From Virgibacillus litoralis (GTDB lineage Bacteria > Bacillota > Bacilli > Bacillales > Amphibacillaceae), in assembly GCF_017873675.1 (NCBI RefSeq), contig NZ_JAGGKK010000021.1, forward strand, positions 1 through 64,000: a DNA stretch of 64,000 bases, given 5' to 3'. Positions 27,501 through 36,981 of this stretch are shown here, one piece after another; positions within the stretch are counted from its first letter, which is position 1, and each line of letters begins with the position of its first letter. Position numbers and translations under genes: made by a program. Under the pieces are notes generated by a model. That model saw only the letters and a list, made by a program, of their open reading frames with translations. It was not told where the DNA came from and searched no databases.

Positions 27501-28391
27501 ATGAATATTGATGGCGTGTTTTCTGGTGGTGGAGTGAAGGCCTATGCACTAATTGGTGCGCTTCGAAGTATTGAAGGGAAAGGTCTATCTATTGAACGTG
27601 TAGCTGGAACTTCTGCAGGAGCAATAATGTCCACCTTGATTGCGGCAGGGTACAATATTGATGAAATTGAGAAATTAATACAAGATCTAGATGTGCATAA
27701 ACTTTTGGATGCACCAAAATGGACTACGTTAATTCCATATTCAAAATGGATTTTTCTATACTTTCAAATGGGGTTATATAAAGGCGATAAACTGGAGAAC
27801 TGGTTATACACACAGTTGGCTAATAAAAATATTTATACGTTTAATGATTTAGAACCTGACTATCTTAAAGTGGTAGTCAGTGATATTTCACTTGGCAAAT
27901 TAGTTGTAATACCAGATGATTTGGAAAGGGTATATGGAATAGAACCAAAATATTTTTCCGTTTCAAAAGCTGTTCGAATGAGTGCAGGATTTCCTTATTT
28001 TTTTATGCCAAAAAAATTGCCGGGCAAATCAAAACAGAAGAGCCTGATTGTTGACGGTGGTCTTTTGAGCAACTTTCCATTATGGATTTTTGAAAATGAA
28101 AACAAACGAAATGAACGTCCTATACTAGGGGTGAAATTAAGCGGGTATCCTGAACAGCAGTCCCCACGTAAAATAAGTAATGCACTTGATATGTTTCATG
28201 CTTTATTTTCAACAATGATACAGGCACATGATGCACGCTATATATCCAAATCTCAAATAAGTAACATAATTTTTATCCCAGTGGAGAATGTTGAATCAAC
28301 GAATTTTAATGTTAGTGAATTAACGAAAGAACAATTAATTAAAATGGGTAAAGATAGGGCTGATCAATTCTTAAAATATTGGCCAAAATAA
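27501..28391 (+). CDS. yqhO: Patatin-like phospholipase family protein YqhO
   Basis: A 296-residue serine acyl hydrolase of the patatin fold. The nucleophile is in GTSAGA (about residue 42), the oxyanion loop is GGGVKAY near the N-terminus, and the aspartate of the catalytic dyad is in DGGLLSNFP. Substrate unknown. The ATG at 27501 follows AAGGGGAG; an upstream in-frame start at 27438 lacks a site. Confidence 0.9.
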   Translation: MNIDGVFSGGGVKAYALIGALRSIEGKGLSIERVAGTSAGAIMSTLIAAGYNIDEIEKLIQDLDVHKLLDAPKWTTLIPYSKWIFLYFQMGLYKGDKLENWLYTQLANKNIYTFNDLEPDYLKVVVSDISLGKLVVIPDDLERVYGIEPKYFSVSKAVRMSAGFPYFFMPKKLPGKSKQKSLIVDGGLLSNFPLWIFENENKRNERPILGVKLSGYPEQQSPRKISNALDMFHALFSTMIQAHDARYISKSQISNIIFIPVENVESTNFNVSELTKEQLIKMGKDRADQFLKYWPK

Positions 28392-28397
28392 AACCGG

Positions 28398-28905
28398 GCT
28401 ATCTAAAAAGTGACGGGTTTACATAAATTTAGTCTCATCAATAATCACATAATTATAACCGTTAAATTTACAGTAAAAAATGGATTGGATACTCCCAAGC
28501 CATTTTTTTCTAATATCTCTTCCCAGCCGAGTTTAAGTGTATTTATTCACTGGATAGGCTGGTGTCCACGGTTGGACGGATCCTCATTCCGCTATTCAGC
28601 CTTTTTAACCGCATTATTCATTGTTATTAGGTAAATAACGGAACCAGGAACCGATTCAACCTTCAATACGGCTTTTTTACCCATTTAGCGGAAACACGAT
28701 TCACTTCACTGGTTTGTGTGATTCACATACCGCTGAATTCACACCATAAGTCACATCCACTACAATAAATTTTTCTCTCTTATGAATTTCGTTGTGACTT
28801 ATCTTGATATAGCAATAAAAATACACATGAGGTTTCACTAGCGAAATCTCGTGTGTATTTTTAATGGTTGCATCTCTAAAGTGAACCCGTTATCTAAAAA
28901 GTAGC
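28398..28905. repeat. Gene-free segment bounded by 12-bp direct repeats and a short inverted repeat
   Basis: TATCTAAAAAGT occurs at about 28400 and again at about 28892, the second overlapping the end of yqhP. Just inside, ACGGGTTTAC on the left faces GTGAACCCGT on the right (9 of 10 pairs). This is the layout of a small non-coding insertion with target duplication, but it also holds a terminator hairpin (28817-28862) and a 10-bp inverted repeat ATAAGTCACA / TGTGACTTAT (28747/28793). No reading frame in it looks real. Confidence 0.35.
28817..28862. terminator. Bidirectional terminator between yqhO and yqhP
   Basis: A long stem starting AAAAATACACA and closing TGTGTATTTTT, with inner pairs GAG/CTC and TTTC/GAAA and a 6-nt loop. 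T runs lie on both strands. Confidence 0.88.
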
Positions 28906-29268
28906 TCGATTTTTTCTTTTTGACTTATTACCGTCTATCACCCGTAAATGAGATGCACGTTTATTTAGCTTCTTTTTCATTTGAAGTGGCTGTGGACGTT
29001 TAGAAGTAGGACGTGGTTTGTCGCTTTGGTTTGTATATTTTGATTTTGATTGTTTCACTGCCTGCTTATATTTCTTAGTATCGTGGGAAGCGGTTCTTTT
29101 TTTAATGAAGACAAAATAGATTACCGCAAAAACTGCTATGCCAAATCCAAGCATCATTATTATGTTAGTAAGGAAGGAAGCTGTATTTGTAAACAGCTGT
29201 GCAATTACTCCAATGACAGCCAATCCTATTATTACATAAACAAACGCGGAAAACTTATTGCGAACCAT
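28894..29268 (-). CDS. yqhP: YqhP-family membrane protein
   Basis: A 124-residue protein with two hydrophobic helices (about 9-28 and 34-53) followed by a very basic tail rich in lysine and arginine. It matches the small SA1362/YqhP family of unknown function. The ATG at 29268 has AAAGGAGG 8 bp upstream. Convergent with yqhO, as in B. subtilis. The 256 bp between it and yqhR hold no visible gene. Confidence 0.82.
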   Translation of the reverse strand: MVRNKFSAFVYVIIGLAVIGVIAQLFTNTASFLTNIIMMLGFGIAVFAVIYFVFIKKRTASHDTKKYKQAVKQSKSKYTNQSDKPRPTSKRPQPLQMKKKLNKRASHLRVIDGNKSKRKNRATF

Positions 29269-29545
29269 TTGCACAACCTCCTTTCGATTATTGCATACTA
29301 ATCTATACCACTATTTTCTACATTTATATCATCATTTAAAAAAACGTTTTGCTACTTTAAATTCTTTCCGTTCCTGTCCAAAATATTCAATACTGTATTT
29401 TTTTCTTAAATAATCTTATCAATTAAACTGTATTTCTTTTATTTTACTAGAAAATGGCTAATTTAACTACATAAAAATTATTGTAATTACAATGAAGTGA
29501 TTGGTTTTATAGCAATTGGTAACAATATAAATGGAGGTGTTTGTA

Positions 29546-30061
29546 TTGAAAGAGGATAAAAATTTAGAGCAAAATAAACGGGAACAACCTATGTCTCTTT
29601 TGTCCAGATCTTTAACTACCGGTTTTGTAGGAGGATTAATTGCTAGTTCTATTGGTGTAATTATGTATTACTTTAGTTTCTCAGAAGTTGCGCCAAAAAG
29701 TTATCTAATCCGTTCCTGGATAACTGCTGATTGGACAGATGGTTGGCTGGGAAATACTTTATCCATTTTGATGATTGGAGTCCTTTCACTGTTAACAGCG
29801 TTTATTTATTACGGGATTTTCAAAAAAATTGGCTCACTTTGGATGGGTGTCGGTTATGGAATTATTTTATGGGTTATTGTCTTCTATATCGTACAGCCAA
29901 TATTCCCAAATATACCAAATTTAATGGATCTGAATAGGTATACAATTGTTTCCACATTATGTCTCTTTATATTATATGGAACTTTTATTGGATATTCCAT
30001 TTCATATGACTATGCTGATACAATAAGAAAGGAAGACGAGTTAAAAGAAAAGCAGAATTAA
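29546..30061 (+). CDS. yqhR: FigP (YqhR), partner of the SpoVAF germination channel
   Basis: A 171-residue membrane protein with four hydrophobic segments (GFVGGLIASSIGVIMYYF and three more) between charged ends. It matches YqhR, renamed FigP in B. subtilis, which forms with SpoVAF an ion channel in the spore membrane that amplifies germinant responses. The start is probably TTG at 29546, 6 bp after GGAGGTG; the ATG at 29531 overlaps that site. Expected to be forespore-expressed, but I see no clear sigma-G promoter. Confidence 0.82.
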   Translation: MKEDKNLEQNKREQPMSLLSRSLTTGFVGGLIASSIGVIMYYFSFSEVAPKSYLIRSWITADWTDGWLGNTLSILMIGVLSLLTAFIYYGIFKKIGSLWMGVGYGIILWVIVFYIVQPIFPNIPNLMDLNRYTIVSTLCLFILYGTFIGYSISYDYADTIRKEDELKEKQN

Positions 30062-30145
30062 TCTATGGTTTTACTATTATTCAAAAGTTTTTGTTTATGA
30101 TAAACTAAAACAGTCCGGTAATTATACGAATGATAAAGGAATGAA

Positions 30146-30583
30146 ATGCCAATGAATCGTCTTTTGTTATTAAATGGCCCTAATATTAATTTATTAGGAA
30201 AACGGGAAAAGGAAGTTTATGGGGAATTTACGTTACGTGACATTGAGACCGAGGTAGCTAACTTAGCACAAAAACATGGGCATGAGCTAGATTGCTTTCA
30301 ATCAAACCATGAAGGGGAATTGATTGATCGCCTGCAACAGGCTAACGGAAAATATAGTGGAATAATTTTCAACCCAGCTGCTTACACCCATACAAGTATT
30401 GCCTTACGTGATGCTATTATGGCTATTGAAACACCAGTAATCGAGGTCCATATTTCAAATGTACACAAACGCGAGGCTTTCCGCCAACAGTCGATGCTTG
30501 CGTCAGCATGTTATGGACAGATAGTAGGCTTTGGAATGAAAAGTTACCGCTTGGCAGCACTAGCATTTTTAGAAAATAAATAG
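30146..30583 (+). CDS. aroQ: Type II 3-dehydroquinate dehydratase
   Basis: Converts 3-dehydroquinate to 3-dehydroshikimate in the aromatic pathway. The 145-residue protein has the type II signature LLNGPNINLLGKREKEVYG with the catalytic tyrosine. The histidine is in HISNVHKRE and a second conserved stretch is FNPAAYTHTS. AAAGGA lies 5 bp before the ATG at 30146; a second ATG at 30152 is possible. Followed by yqhT and efp in what looks like one operon. Confidence 0.94.
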   Translation: MPMNRLLLLNGPNINLLGKREKEVYGEFTLRDIETEVANLAQKHGHELDCFQSNHEGELIDRLQQANGKYSGIIFNPAAYTHTSIALRDAIMAIETPVIEVHISNVHKREAFRQQSMLASACYGQIVGFGMKSYRLAALAFLENK

Positions 30584-30594
30584 AAAGGGATGGT

Positions 30595-31659
30595 ATGATG
30601 GAGAAATTGGATAAGCTACGAAAGGCTTTACAGGAAAATAATCTTGACGCCATATTAATTACTAGTCCAATCAACAGAACTTATTTAACAGGGTTTACTG
30701 GAACTGCAGGTGCAGTAATAGTTAGTAGAGACGAAGCACGATTCATTACAGATTTCCGTTACATAGAACAAGCTAACGAACAGGCTTCAGGTTTTTCCGT
30801 AATTGAACATAAAAAGTCAATTCATGAAGAAATTAATAGTCAATTGAACCAAATAAATGTTAAACGCGTTGGTTTTGAAAAAGATCATGTGACTTTCTCT
30901 ACTTATGAAGTTTATAAGAAAGAATTTGATATGGAATTAATACCTGTAAGCGGATTAGTTGAAGAACTTCGCTTAATCAAAACAGACGAAGAACTGACAA
31001 TTTTAAAGCAGGCTGCTAAGATAGCCGATGATGCATATGAGCATATTCAGAGTTATATTAAACCAGGTGTAAAAGAGATAGATATATCAAACGAACTAGA
31101 ATTCTTTATGAGAAAACAAGGAGCAGCATCGTCCAGTTTTGATATAATTGTCGCATCGGGGTACCGTGCTGCATTGCCCCATGGAGTAGCTTCAGAAAAA
31201 AAGATTGAATCAGGTGAGCTTGTCACACTGGATTACGGTGCACTATTTAATGGGTATTGTTCAGATACTACTAGAACTGTTGCCGTCGGTGAAATAAACG
31301 ATGAACTGAAAACAATATACAACACAGTTCTGGAAGCACAATTACTTGGTGTTAAAGGTGTGAAACCAGGAATAACTGGTAAAGAAGCAGATGCACTTAC
31401 AAGAGATTATATTAAAGAAAAAGGCTATGGCGATTATTTTGGGCATTCAACCGGACATGGACTGGGGATGGAGGTACATGAAGGGCCAGGTCTATCATTC
31501 AAGTCTGATAAGAAATTGGAGACTGGGATGGTTGTAACTGTTGAACCTGGAATTTATGTTCCAAATGTTGGTGGATGTCGTATTGAAGATGATATTGTTA
31601 TTACAGAAAACGGAAATGAACGATTAACACATTCATCTAAAGAGTTAATTCATCTATAG
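30595..31659 (+). CDS. yqhT: M24 family aminopeptidase YqhT (Xaa-Pro dipeptidase-like)
   Basis: Cytosolic metallopeptidase of 354 residues with a creatinase-type N-domain (about 1-125) and a pita-bread catalytic domain. Metal ligands are visible in [16 protein letters not shown], the histidine in [15 protein letters not shown], and glutamates in VEPGIYVP and CRIEDD. It probably removes residues before proline. ATGATG at the start leaves 30595 or 30598 possible. It is 19 bp from efp; this pairing is conserved in Bacilli and fits EF-P's role at proline stretches. Confidence 0.92.
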   Translation: MMEKLDKLRKALQENNLDAILITSPINRTYLTGFTGTAGAVIVSRDEARFITDFRYIEQANEQASGFSVIEHKKSIHEEINSQLNQINVKRVGFEKDHVTFSTYEVYKKEFDMELIPVSGLVEELRLIKTDEELTILKQAAKIADDAYEHIQSYIKPGVKEIDISNELEFFMRKQGAASSSFDIIVASGYRAALPHGVASEKKIESGELVTLDYGALFNGYCSDTTRTVAVGEINDELKTIYNTVLEAQLLGVKGVKPGITGKEADALTRDYIKEKGYGDYFGHSTGHGLGMEVHEGPGLSFKSDKKLETGMVVTVEPGIYVPNVGGCRIEDDIVITENGNERLTHSSKELIHL

Positions 31660-31678
31660 GATAGAGGAGGAATTAGAG

Positions 31679-32236
31679 ATGATTTCAGTAAATGATTTTA
31701 AGACAGGATTGACGATTGAGGTTGATAATGATATTTGGCAGGTTATGGACTTTCAGCATGTGAAACCAGGAAAGGGTGCGGCGTTTGTTCGTTCAAAATT
31801 ACGTAACTTACGTAGTGGGAATATCCAGGAAAAAACATTCCGTGGTGGTGAAAAAGTAAATAAGGCACACATCGAACACAGTAAAATGCAGTATTTGTAT
31901 GCTTCCGGTGACAGTCATGCATTCATGGATACAAACACATACGACCAGCTGGAGCTACAAACCAGTCAGCTAAAAGACCAACTGCCCTATATAAAAGAAA
32001 ATATGGAAGTATCTATTATCACCTATGAAGGCGAAGTAATTGGTGTAGAACTTCCAAATAATGTGGAACTAGCCGTAACAGAAACAGAGCCAGGTATAAA
32101 AGGTGATACAGCTAGTGGTGGCACAAAACCTGCAACATTAGAAACTGGACTAATTGTGCAAGTTCCATTTTTCATTAATCAAGGAGAAGTATTAGTTATT
32201 AATACATCCGATGGCAAATATGTTTCAAGAGCATAG
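31679..32236 (+). CDS. efp: Translation elongation factor P
   Basis: Relieves ribosome stalling at polyproline sequences. The 185-residue protein has the three usual beta domains. The modified loop reads KPGKGAAF with Lys32, the residue that carries 5-aminopentanol in B. subtilis. GAGGAAT precedes the ATG. A terminator follows. Confidence 0.97.
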   Translation: MISVNDFKTGLTIEVDNDIWQVMDFQHVKPGKGAAFVRSKLRNLRSGNIQEKTFRGGEKVNKAHIEHSKMQYLYASGDSHAFMDTNTYDQLELQTSQLKDQLPYIKENMEVSIITYEGEVIGVELPNNVELAVTETEPGIKGDTASGGTKPATLETGLIVQVPFFINQGEVLVINTSDGKYVSRA

Positions 32237-32253
32237 AAAAAAGATAAGTTGAG

Positions 32254-32288
32254 AAGAGCGATCCTATTAAAAGGATCGTTCTTTTTTT
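32254..32288 (+). terminator. Terminator of the aroQ-yqhT-efp operon
   Basis: Stem AAGAGCGATCCT / AGGATCGTTCTT with a short loop and seven T. Confidence 0.92.
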
Positions 32289-32365
32289 AGCAGTTAAGAA
32301 AGCAATAATTCCTTTCACCATAAACTAAGTTTTCTAATGGCTTTTCATTAGTCATAATCTCTCCT
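32289..32365 (+). repeat. Shortened copy of the GCAGT-type repeat (family B)
   Basis: Starts AGCAGTTAAGAAAGCA directly after the efp terminator and continues to AAGTTTTCTAATGG, matching the ends of the 16111-16232 copy. The central hairpin part is missing. Confidence 0.55.
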
Positions 32366-32379
32366 TAAAAACATATATC
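32352..32379 (+). promoter_or_regulatory. Candidate sigma-E promoter of the spoIIIA operon
   Basis: TCATAAT (32352-32358) and CATATATC (32372-32379) are 13 bp apart. They match the sigma-E consensus KMATATT and CATACAHT at 6 of 7 and 6 of 8 positions. The B. subtilis operon is transcribed by sigma-E in the mother cell. The -35 part overlaps the family B repeat copy. Confidence 0.45.
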
Positions 32380-32414
32380 TATTAAAAAGATACTATAAAA
32401 AGTGGGGACATGTT

Positions 32415-33395
32415 ATGGAAGAGATATTGCGCCTATTTCCAGAAAGAATTCGACAAGCAATACAATCCAAAATTAAAGATCGTTGGGAGATTATGCAAGA
32501 GATTCGTTTTCGCTTAAATCAACCGGTCGAATTAATTTTCGATGATCATACAGAGTGGATTGAGACAATAATTCCTGATCGCAACGAAAGTCTTTTTGTG
32601 CTTAATCAATTAAGTGAATTTTCATTGTACCGTATGGAAGATGAATTACGTGAAGGTTATGTCACTATTGAAGGTGGCCATCGTGTTGGGTTATCTGGAA
32701 AAGTGAATACATTAAATGGAGCAGTTAAGGCCATTCAATATATAGCCTTCTTTAATATACGTATTGCTAAACAGAAAATCGGAGCTGCCTTATCACTTAT
32801 TCCATACCTTTATATAGATAGTAGCTATCAAAACACACTTTTTATTGGTGCACCACAAACAGGAAAAACCACATTAATACGTGACGTTGCGCGTTTAATT
32901 GGCACAGGATGGAGTACTGTCTCAGCACAAAAAGTTGGAATAATAGATGAGCGTTCAGAGATAGGCGGGTCGAAAAAAGGAATACCACAGCATGACTTAG
33001 GTTTAAGAACCGATGTAATGGATGCTTGCCCGAAAGCTGAAGGTATGATGATGATGATCCGATCAATGTCACCTGAAGTACTTATAGTGGACGAAATCGG
33101 CAGCGCTAATGATGTACAAGCATTAATGGAGGCAATAAATACAGGAGTAACAGTTATTTGTACAATACATGGGAAATCTATCGAGGAGTTAAAGAAGCGA
33201 CCATCATTAAAACCGTTATTCGAGTACGATGTTTTTCAACGAATAGTCTTGTTGGATAGACAAAGGCAGCCTGGATATATTCACCGTATATACAATCAAA
33301 AAGAAGAAAATATTTTACAGAAAACGAGGTGCTTTAAGAATGAAGTGGATTGGAGCGCTTCTTTTCATAGGCACAACAACATTAATAGGGTTTGA
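32415..33395 (+). CDS. spoIIIAA: SpoIIIAA, AAA-type ATPase of the feeding-tube complex
   Basis: Mother-cell ATPase, related to secretion ATPases, that serves the SpoIIIA-SpoIIQ channel during engulfment. Walker A is FIGAPQTGKTTLIRDV (about residue 143) and Walker B is VLIVDEIGS. The 326 residues are somewhat longer than the B. subtilis protein: the frame runs 56 bp into spoIIIAB, adding an atypical tail. AGTGGGGAC precedes the ATG. Confidence 0.93.
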   Translation: MEEILRLFPERIRQAIQSKIKDRWEIMQEIRFRLNQPVELIFDDHTEWIETIIPDRNESLFVLNQLSEFSLYRMEDELREGYVTIEGGHRVGLSGKVNTLNGAVKAIQYIAFFNIRIAKQKIGAALSLIPYLYIDSSYQNTLFIGAPQTGKTTLIRDVARLIGTGWSTVSAQKVGIIDERSEIGGSKKGIPQHDLGLRTDVMDACPKAEGMMMMIRSMSPEVLIVDEIGSANDVQALMEAINTGVTVICTIHGKSIEELKKRPSLKPLFEYDVFQRIVLLDRQRQPGYIHRIYNQKEENILQKTRCFKNEVDWSASFHRHNNINRV

Positions 33396-33855
33396 GTTTA
33401 GTAGGAAATTAAACGCAAGACCGAAGCATATCAGACAAATGAAAAATGCACTGCAGATATTGGAGGCAGAAATCTTATATAGTCAATTGCCCTTACACGA
33501 TGCTTTTCAAACAATTGCAAAGCAAATTCCTGAACCAACAAGATCCTTTTTTCACCGATTAAGTCGTTCATTATTAACTGAACAAGGTGTTAATTTATAC
33601 AATGTCTGGGATCAACACCTGAATGATTTGATGAAGGAATCGGCGTTTGGTGCAAATGAAGAAGAAATTTTGCAGCAATTCGGTCGAACACTAGGTCAGC
33701 ATGATTTTGAACAACAGAAAAAACATATTCATTTAACTGTAAAACACTTGGATCGAGAGTTGGAAGATGCAAGGGACAGTCAGTATAAATATAGTAAAAT
33801 GGCCAAAAGTTTGGGGTTATTGTGTGGGTTATTCATTGTATTATTGCTCATTTAG
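33340..33855 (+). CDS. spoIIIAB: SpoIIIAB, GspF-like platform component
   Basis: A 171-residue membrane protein with a helix at each end (2-15 and near 155-171) and a helical soluble part resembling a half GspF domain. It is a subunit of the mother-cell channel complex. GAGGTG precedes the ATG, which lies 56 bp inside the spoIIIAA frame. Confidence 0.9.
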   Translation: MKWIGALLFIGTTTLIGFEFSRKLNARPKHIRQMKNALQILEAEILYSQLPLHDAFQTIAKQIPEPTRSFFHRLSRSLLTEQGVNLYNVWDQHLNDLMKESAFGANEEEILQQFGRTLGQHDFEQQKKHIHLTVKHLDRELEDARDSQYKYSKMAKSLGLLCGLFIVLLLI

Positions 33856-33873
33856 AGGGAAAGGAGTACATCA

Positions 33874-34080
33874 ATGGCTGTTGATGCGTCAATTTTATTT
33901 CAAATTGCAGGTATTGGAATTATTGTAGCTATCATTCATACAATTTTAAAACAAATGGGCAAAGAGGATATTGCACACTTTGCAACAGTTGTCGGATTTG
34001 TAATCGTGCTGGTAATTGTTGTTAATCAACTTTCTGATCTATTTCAGCAGATAAAGTCTGTATTCCTTTTCCAGGGGTAG
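33874..34080 (+). CDS. spoIIIAC: SpoIIIAC membrane protein
   Basis: A 68-residue protein with two hydrophobic helices and the conserved ILKQMGKEDIAH between them. Small membrane part of the SpoIIIA channel; paralogous to the first half of SpoIIIAD. AAAGGAG precedes the ATG. Confidence 0.92.
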   Translation: MAVDASILFQIAGIGIIVAIIHTILKQMGKEDIAHFATVVGFVIVLVIVVNQLSDLFQQIKSVFLFQG

Positions 34081-34086
34081 TGATAG

Positions 34087-34479
34087 ATGGATATCATACA
34101 AATTGTTGTTCTAGGAATTGTTGCAAGCATTTTATATATCGTTTTGAAAGATATGAATTCCTCTTTTGCATTTTTTGTAATTGTTGTAACCGGAGTCCTG
34201 ATATTCCTAGCAATCATCAAACAAATTGGCATTATTTTCCAATTAATTGAGTCTTTAGGAGAAAAAGCCAGTATTGATGGTATGTACATAAATACCATTT
34301 TGAAAATAATTGGGATTGCTTATATTGCGGAAATTGGAGCAAATTTAACGAAAGACGCAGGGCTTAGTTCAGTAGCATCTAAAATTGAGCTTGCCGGAAA
34401 GATATTCATTCTGCTATTAGCAATTCCAATAATTACTGCTGTCATCGAAGCAATATTAAGTTTTATACCTTCAGCCTAG
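34087..34479 (+). CDS. spoIIIAD: SpoIIIAD membrane protein
   Basis: A 130-residue protein with about four hydrophobic helices; its first half resembles SpoIIIAC, as in all spore formers. It starts 6 bp after the spoIIIAC stop, so expression is coupled. Part of the mother-cell SpoIIIA complex. Confidence 0.92.
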   Translation: MDIIQIVVLGIVASILYIVLKDMNSSFAFFVIVVTGVLIFLAIIKQIGIIFQLIESLGEKASIDGMYINTILKIIGIAYIAEIGANLTKDAGLSSVASKIELAGKIFILLLAIPIITAVIEAILSFIPSA

Positions 34480-34515
34480 AAATGGACAAGACTTTGAAAG
34501 GAGTACGTATGCTGA

Positions 34516-35691
34516 ATGGTACAAAAAAAGTTGATTATCAGTATTCTTATAATTCTGCTAGTACTTCTATTTGGACAACAAACTGTTTCTGCTGAACCCA
34601 ATTCAAACGATATACAAGATAATATGCTAAATGATATTTCTCTAGATGGCATGCAATCCTTTTGGCATACCTTAGTTAATGATTATGGAGGGTATTTACC
34701 AGAGCTCGAGAAAACAAGCATTACTGAAATCATTAAGGATAACGGTTCTTTTTCAATAAAAAACACGTTATGGGGTTTTATTGAATATTTTCTTCATGAG
34801 CTCATTATGAATGGGAAATTACTTGGACTATTATTAATGCTTACGTTATTTTCAATGGTTTTGCAGACCATGCATGCAGCATTTGAAGAAAGTACTGTAA
34901 GCAAAATTGCATATTTTGTAGTTTATATTGTTCTAATCTTTTTGGCATTAAACAGTTTTTACTTGGCTGTTTCTTATGCTAAAGAAGCAATTGACGCGAT
35001 GAGTGGTTTCATGATCGCTTTACTTCCTTTGGTGTTAAGTATTATGGCTACACTTGGAAATATTATTACTGTTTCATTTTTTCAGCCTCTTGTAATCTTT
35101 CTTATAAATTTTAGCGGTGTGCTAGTTTCAAAGTTTATTTTACCCTTATTATTTTTATCAGCTCTCTTATTAATTGTTAGCAGCTTGAATGATAATTATA
35201 AAGTGACACATTTAGCAAATTTATTTAAAACAGTTGGTTTAGGAGCTTTAGGAATGTTTTTAACAGTGTTTGTAGGAGTAATGTCAGTCCAGGGGGCATC
35301 CAGTGCCATAAGTGATGGAGTAGCGATGAAAACAACTAAATTTGTTACTGGAAACTTTATTCCGGTAGTCGGGAGAACCTTAACTGATGCCGCTGATACT
35401 ATTTTAAGTGCATCTTTGTTGCTAAAAAACTCCATTGGAATCGTTGGTGTCTTAATTATTGTCTTAATAGCAGTATTTCCTGCACTTAAGATATTTGCTA
35501 TTGCGCTGATATACAAGCTGGCAGCAGCTGTCCTTCAGCCGATTGGTGATGGACCGATAATAACCAGCCTAAACACGATAAGCAATTATATTGTATATAT
35601 TCTGGCCTGTTTGTTAGCGGTAACGTTAATGTTTTTTCTAGCAATAGTCATTTTGGTTGCAGCAAGTAATATTACACTTCTCCTACGCTAA
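34516..35691 (+). CDS. spoIIIAE: SpoIIIAE polytopic membrane protein
   Basis: Largest membrane subunit of the SpoIIIA complex, 391 residues. It begins with a cleavable-looking signal (ILLVLLFGQQTVSA) and carries about seven membrane segments rich in glycine and serine. It has a conserved basic and acidic loop near the middle. AAAGGAG lies upstream of the ATG. Confidence 0.93.
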   Translation: MVQKKLIISILIILLVLLFGQQTVSAEPNSNDIQDNMLNDISLDGMQSFWHTLVNDYGGYLPELEKTSITEIIKDNGSFSIKNTLWGFIEYFLHELIMNGKLLGLLLMLTLFSMVLQTMHAAFEESTVSKIAYFVVYIVLIFLALNSFYLAVSYAKEAIDAMSGFMIALLPLVLSIMATLGNIITVSFFQPLVIFLINFSGVLVSKFILPLLFLSALLLIVSSLNDNYKVTHLANLFKTVGLGALGMFLTVFVGVMSVQGASSAISDGVAMKTTKFVTGNFIPVVGRTLTDAADTILSASLLLKNSIGIVGVLIIVLIAVFPALKIFAIALIYKLAAAVLQPIGDGPIITSLNTISNYIVYILACLLAVTLMFFLAIVILVAASNITLLLR

Positions 35692-35704
35692 GGGGGGCCT
35701 GGAA

Positions 35705-36337
35705 ATGGAGATCCTTACTGAATGGGTTACGCAAATTATTATATTTCTTTTACTAGCTTCTATAGTCGATTTATTAATTCCAGCAACATCAATGAAAAAA
35801 TATATCAAATTAGTTGTTGGTTTAATATTAATATTAATTTTTTTAAAGCCATTATTTTTCTTGTTTGATTTTAATGCCCAACAGGCTCTGGAGAAGTCAT
35901 ATTCACAAATCATGAAGCAGCAATCAGAGGGGGAACAAGTAGAAAATTCAATTAAAATGCAAAAAAGTGAAATACAAGAGTCTCAGAATGCATATATTTT
36001 AGAACAAACGGTTGTCCAATTAAAGGAACTGGCAAAAAAGCCATTACAGGAAGATTATCAGTTAGCGATATCAGATATTGAGTTTCCACAGACTGAACTC
36101 TCTGCAGAAAACGAGCTTACTGATGAGAATCTGGATGAAGTCATTGTGTATCTTAATGAATCACCTGAAGGGGAGGGAGAAGTGAGTGCTATTGACGATG
36201 TTGTAATTAATACGGACAAGACACTAGTGAATGAAGTTAATCAGTTAGATGTAAATGGAATCAAATTATTATTACAGGATACATGGGAGATAGACAACAA
36301 GAAGTTAACAATCTTGTGGGAAGGAGGTACACCTTGA
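35705..36337 (+). CDS. spoIIIAF: SpoIIIAF
   Basis: A 210-residue protein with two N-terminal membrane helices (about 8-25 and 33-55) and a soluble domain related to ring-forming secretion proteins. The ATG at 35705 follows AAGGGGGG; an upstream in-frame start at 35657 would lie inside spoIIIAE. Its TGA stop overlaps the TTG start of spoIIIAG. Confidence 0.92.
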   Translation: MEILTEWVTQIIIFLLLASIVDLLIPATSMKKYIKLVVGLILILIFLKPLFFLFDFNAQQALEKSYSQIMKQQSEGEQVENSIKMQKSEIQESQNAYILEQTVVQLKELAKKPLQEDYQLAISDIEFPQTELSAENELTDENLDEVIVYLNESPEGEGEVSAIDDVVINTDKTLVNEVNQLDVNGIKLLLQDTWEIDNKKLTILWEGGTP

Positions 36338-36969
36338 AGAAACAAATAAAGGACTTTTTACAAATAAAAAAATCCGAACATGGAGGCAAGCTATCTAAAA
36401 AGGCAGGATACATTTTAGTCGTTGGTTTAGTTGGACTGTTATTAATCATAATCGGAAATATTTTTTCAACTTCAGCAACAGATGATAATCAATCGCTTAA
36501 CAATGTAACGAGTGAAGCTGAAAAACCAGCAGAGGAAACTTTTTCGGATAAATCAAAAAACACCTCAAATGCAGATGAAATAGAGAAGAGTTATGAAGAT
36601 AATTTAAAAGAAATGCTTGATAAGATTCAAGGTGTTTCAAACGTTGAAGTAATGGTGAATCTAGAATCTACTAATGTTAAAGTTTATGAAAAAAATTTAA
36701 TTGCAGGGCAGCAATCTACAACAGAGTCTGATAAAAATGGCGGGACAAGAGAAATTGAAGATAATACGAAAGAGACACAAGTTGTACTGGTAAGACAAGG
36801 AGACAAAGAAGTCCCGTTGCTTATACAAATAAAAAAGCCTGAGGTAAGAGGGGTATTCGTTGTTGCAAAGGGGGTTGATCATGCAACGGTAAAAAAATGG
36901 GTAATTGATTCGGTATCTCGTGTACTCGATGTTCCAACACATAGAGTTTCAGTAATGCCAAAAAATTAG
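36334..36969 (+). CDS. spoIIIAG: SpoIIIAG, ring-forming channel protein
   Basis: A 211-residue protein with one membrane helix (about 25-47) and a soluble ring-building domain that forms a large ring between mother cell and forespore. The start is TTG at 36334, 7 bp after GGAAGGAGG, sharing TTGA with the spoIIIAF stop. An ATG at 36283 in frame has no ribosome site. Confidence 0.92.
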   Translation: MKKQIKDFLQIKKSEHGGKLSKKAGYILVVGLVGLLLIIIGNIFSTSATDDNQSLNNVTSEAEKPAEETFSDKSKNTSNADEIEKSYEDNLKEMLDKIQGVSNVEVMVNLESTNVKVYEKNLIAGQQSTTESDKNGGTREIEDNTKETQVVLVRQGDKEVPLLIQIKKPEVRGVFVVAKGVDHATVKKWVIDSVSRVLDVPTHRVSVMPKN

Positions 36970-36981
36970 GAGGATTTATTT

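Noticed and set aside
28410-28634. Plus-strand open frame of 74 codons after yqhO
   Set aside because: No ribosome site, no recognisable domain, and it lies in the repeat-like intergenic segment.
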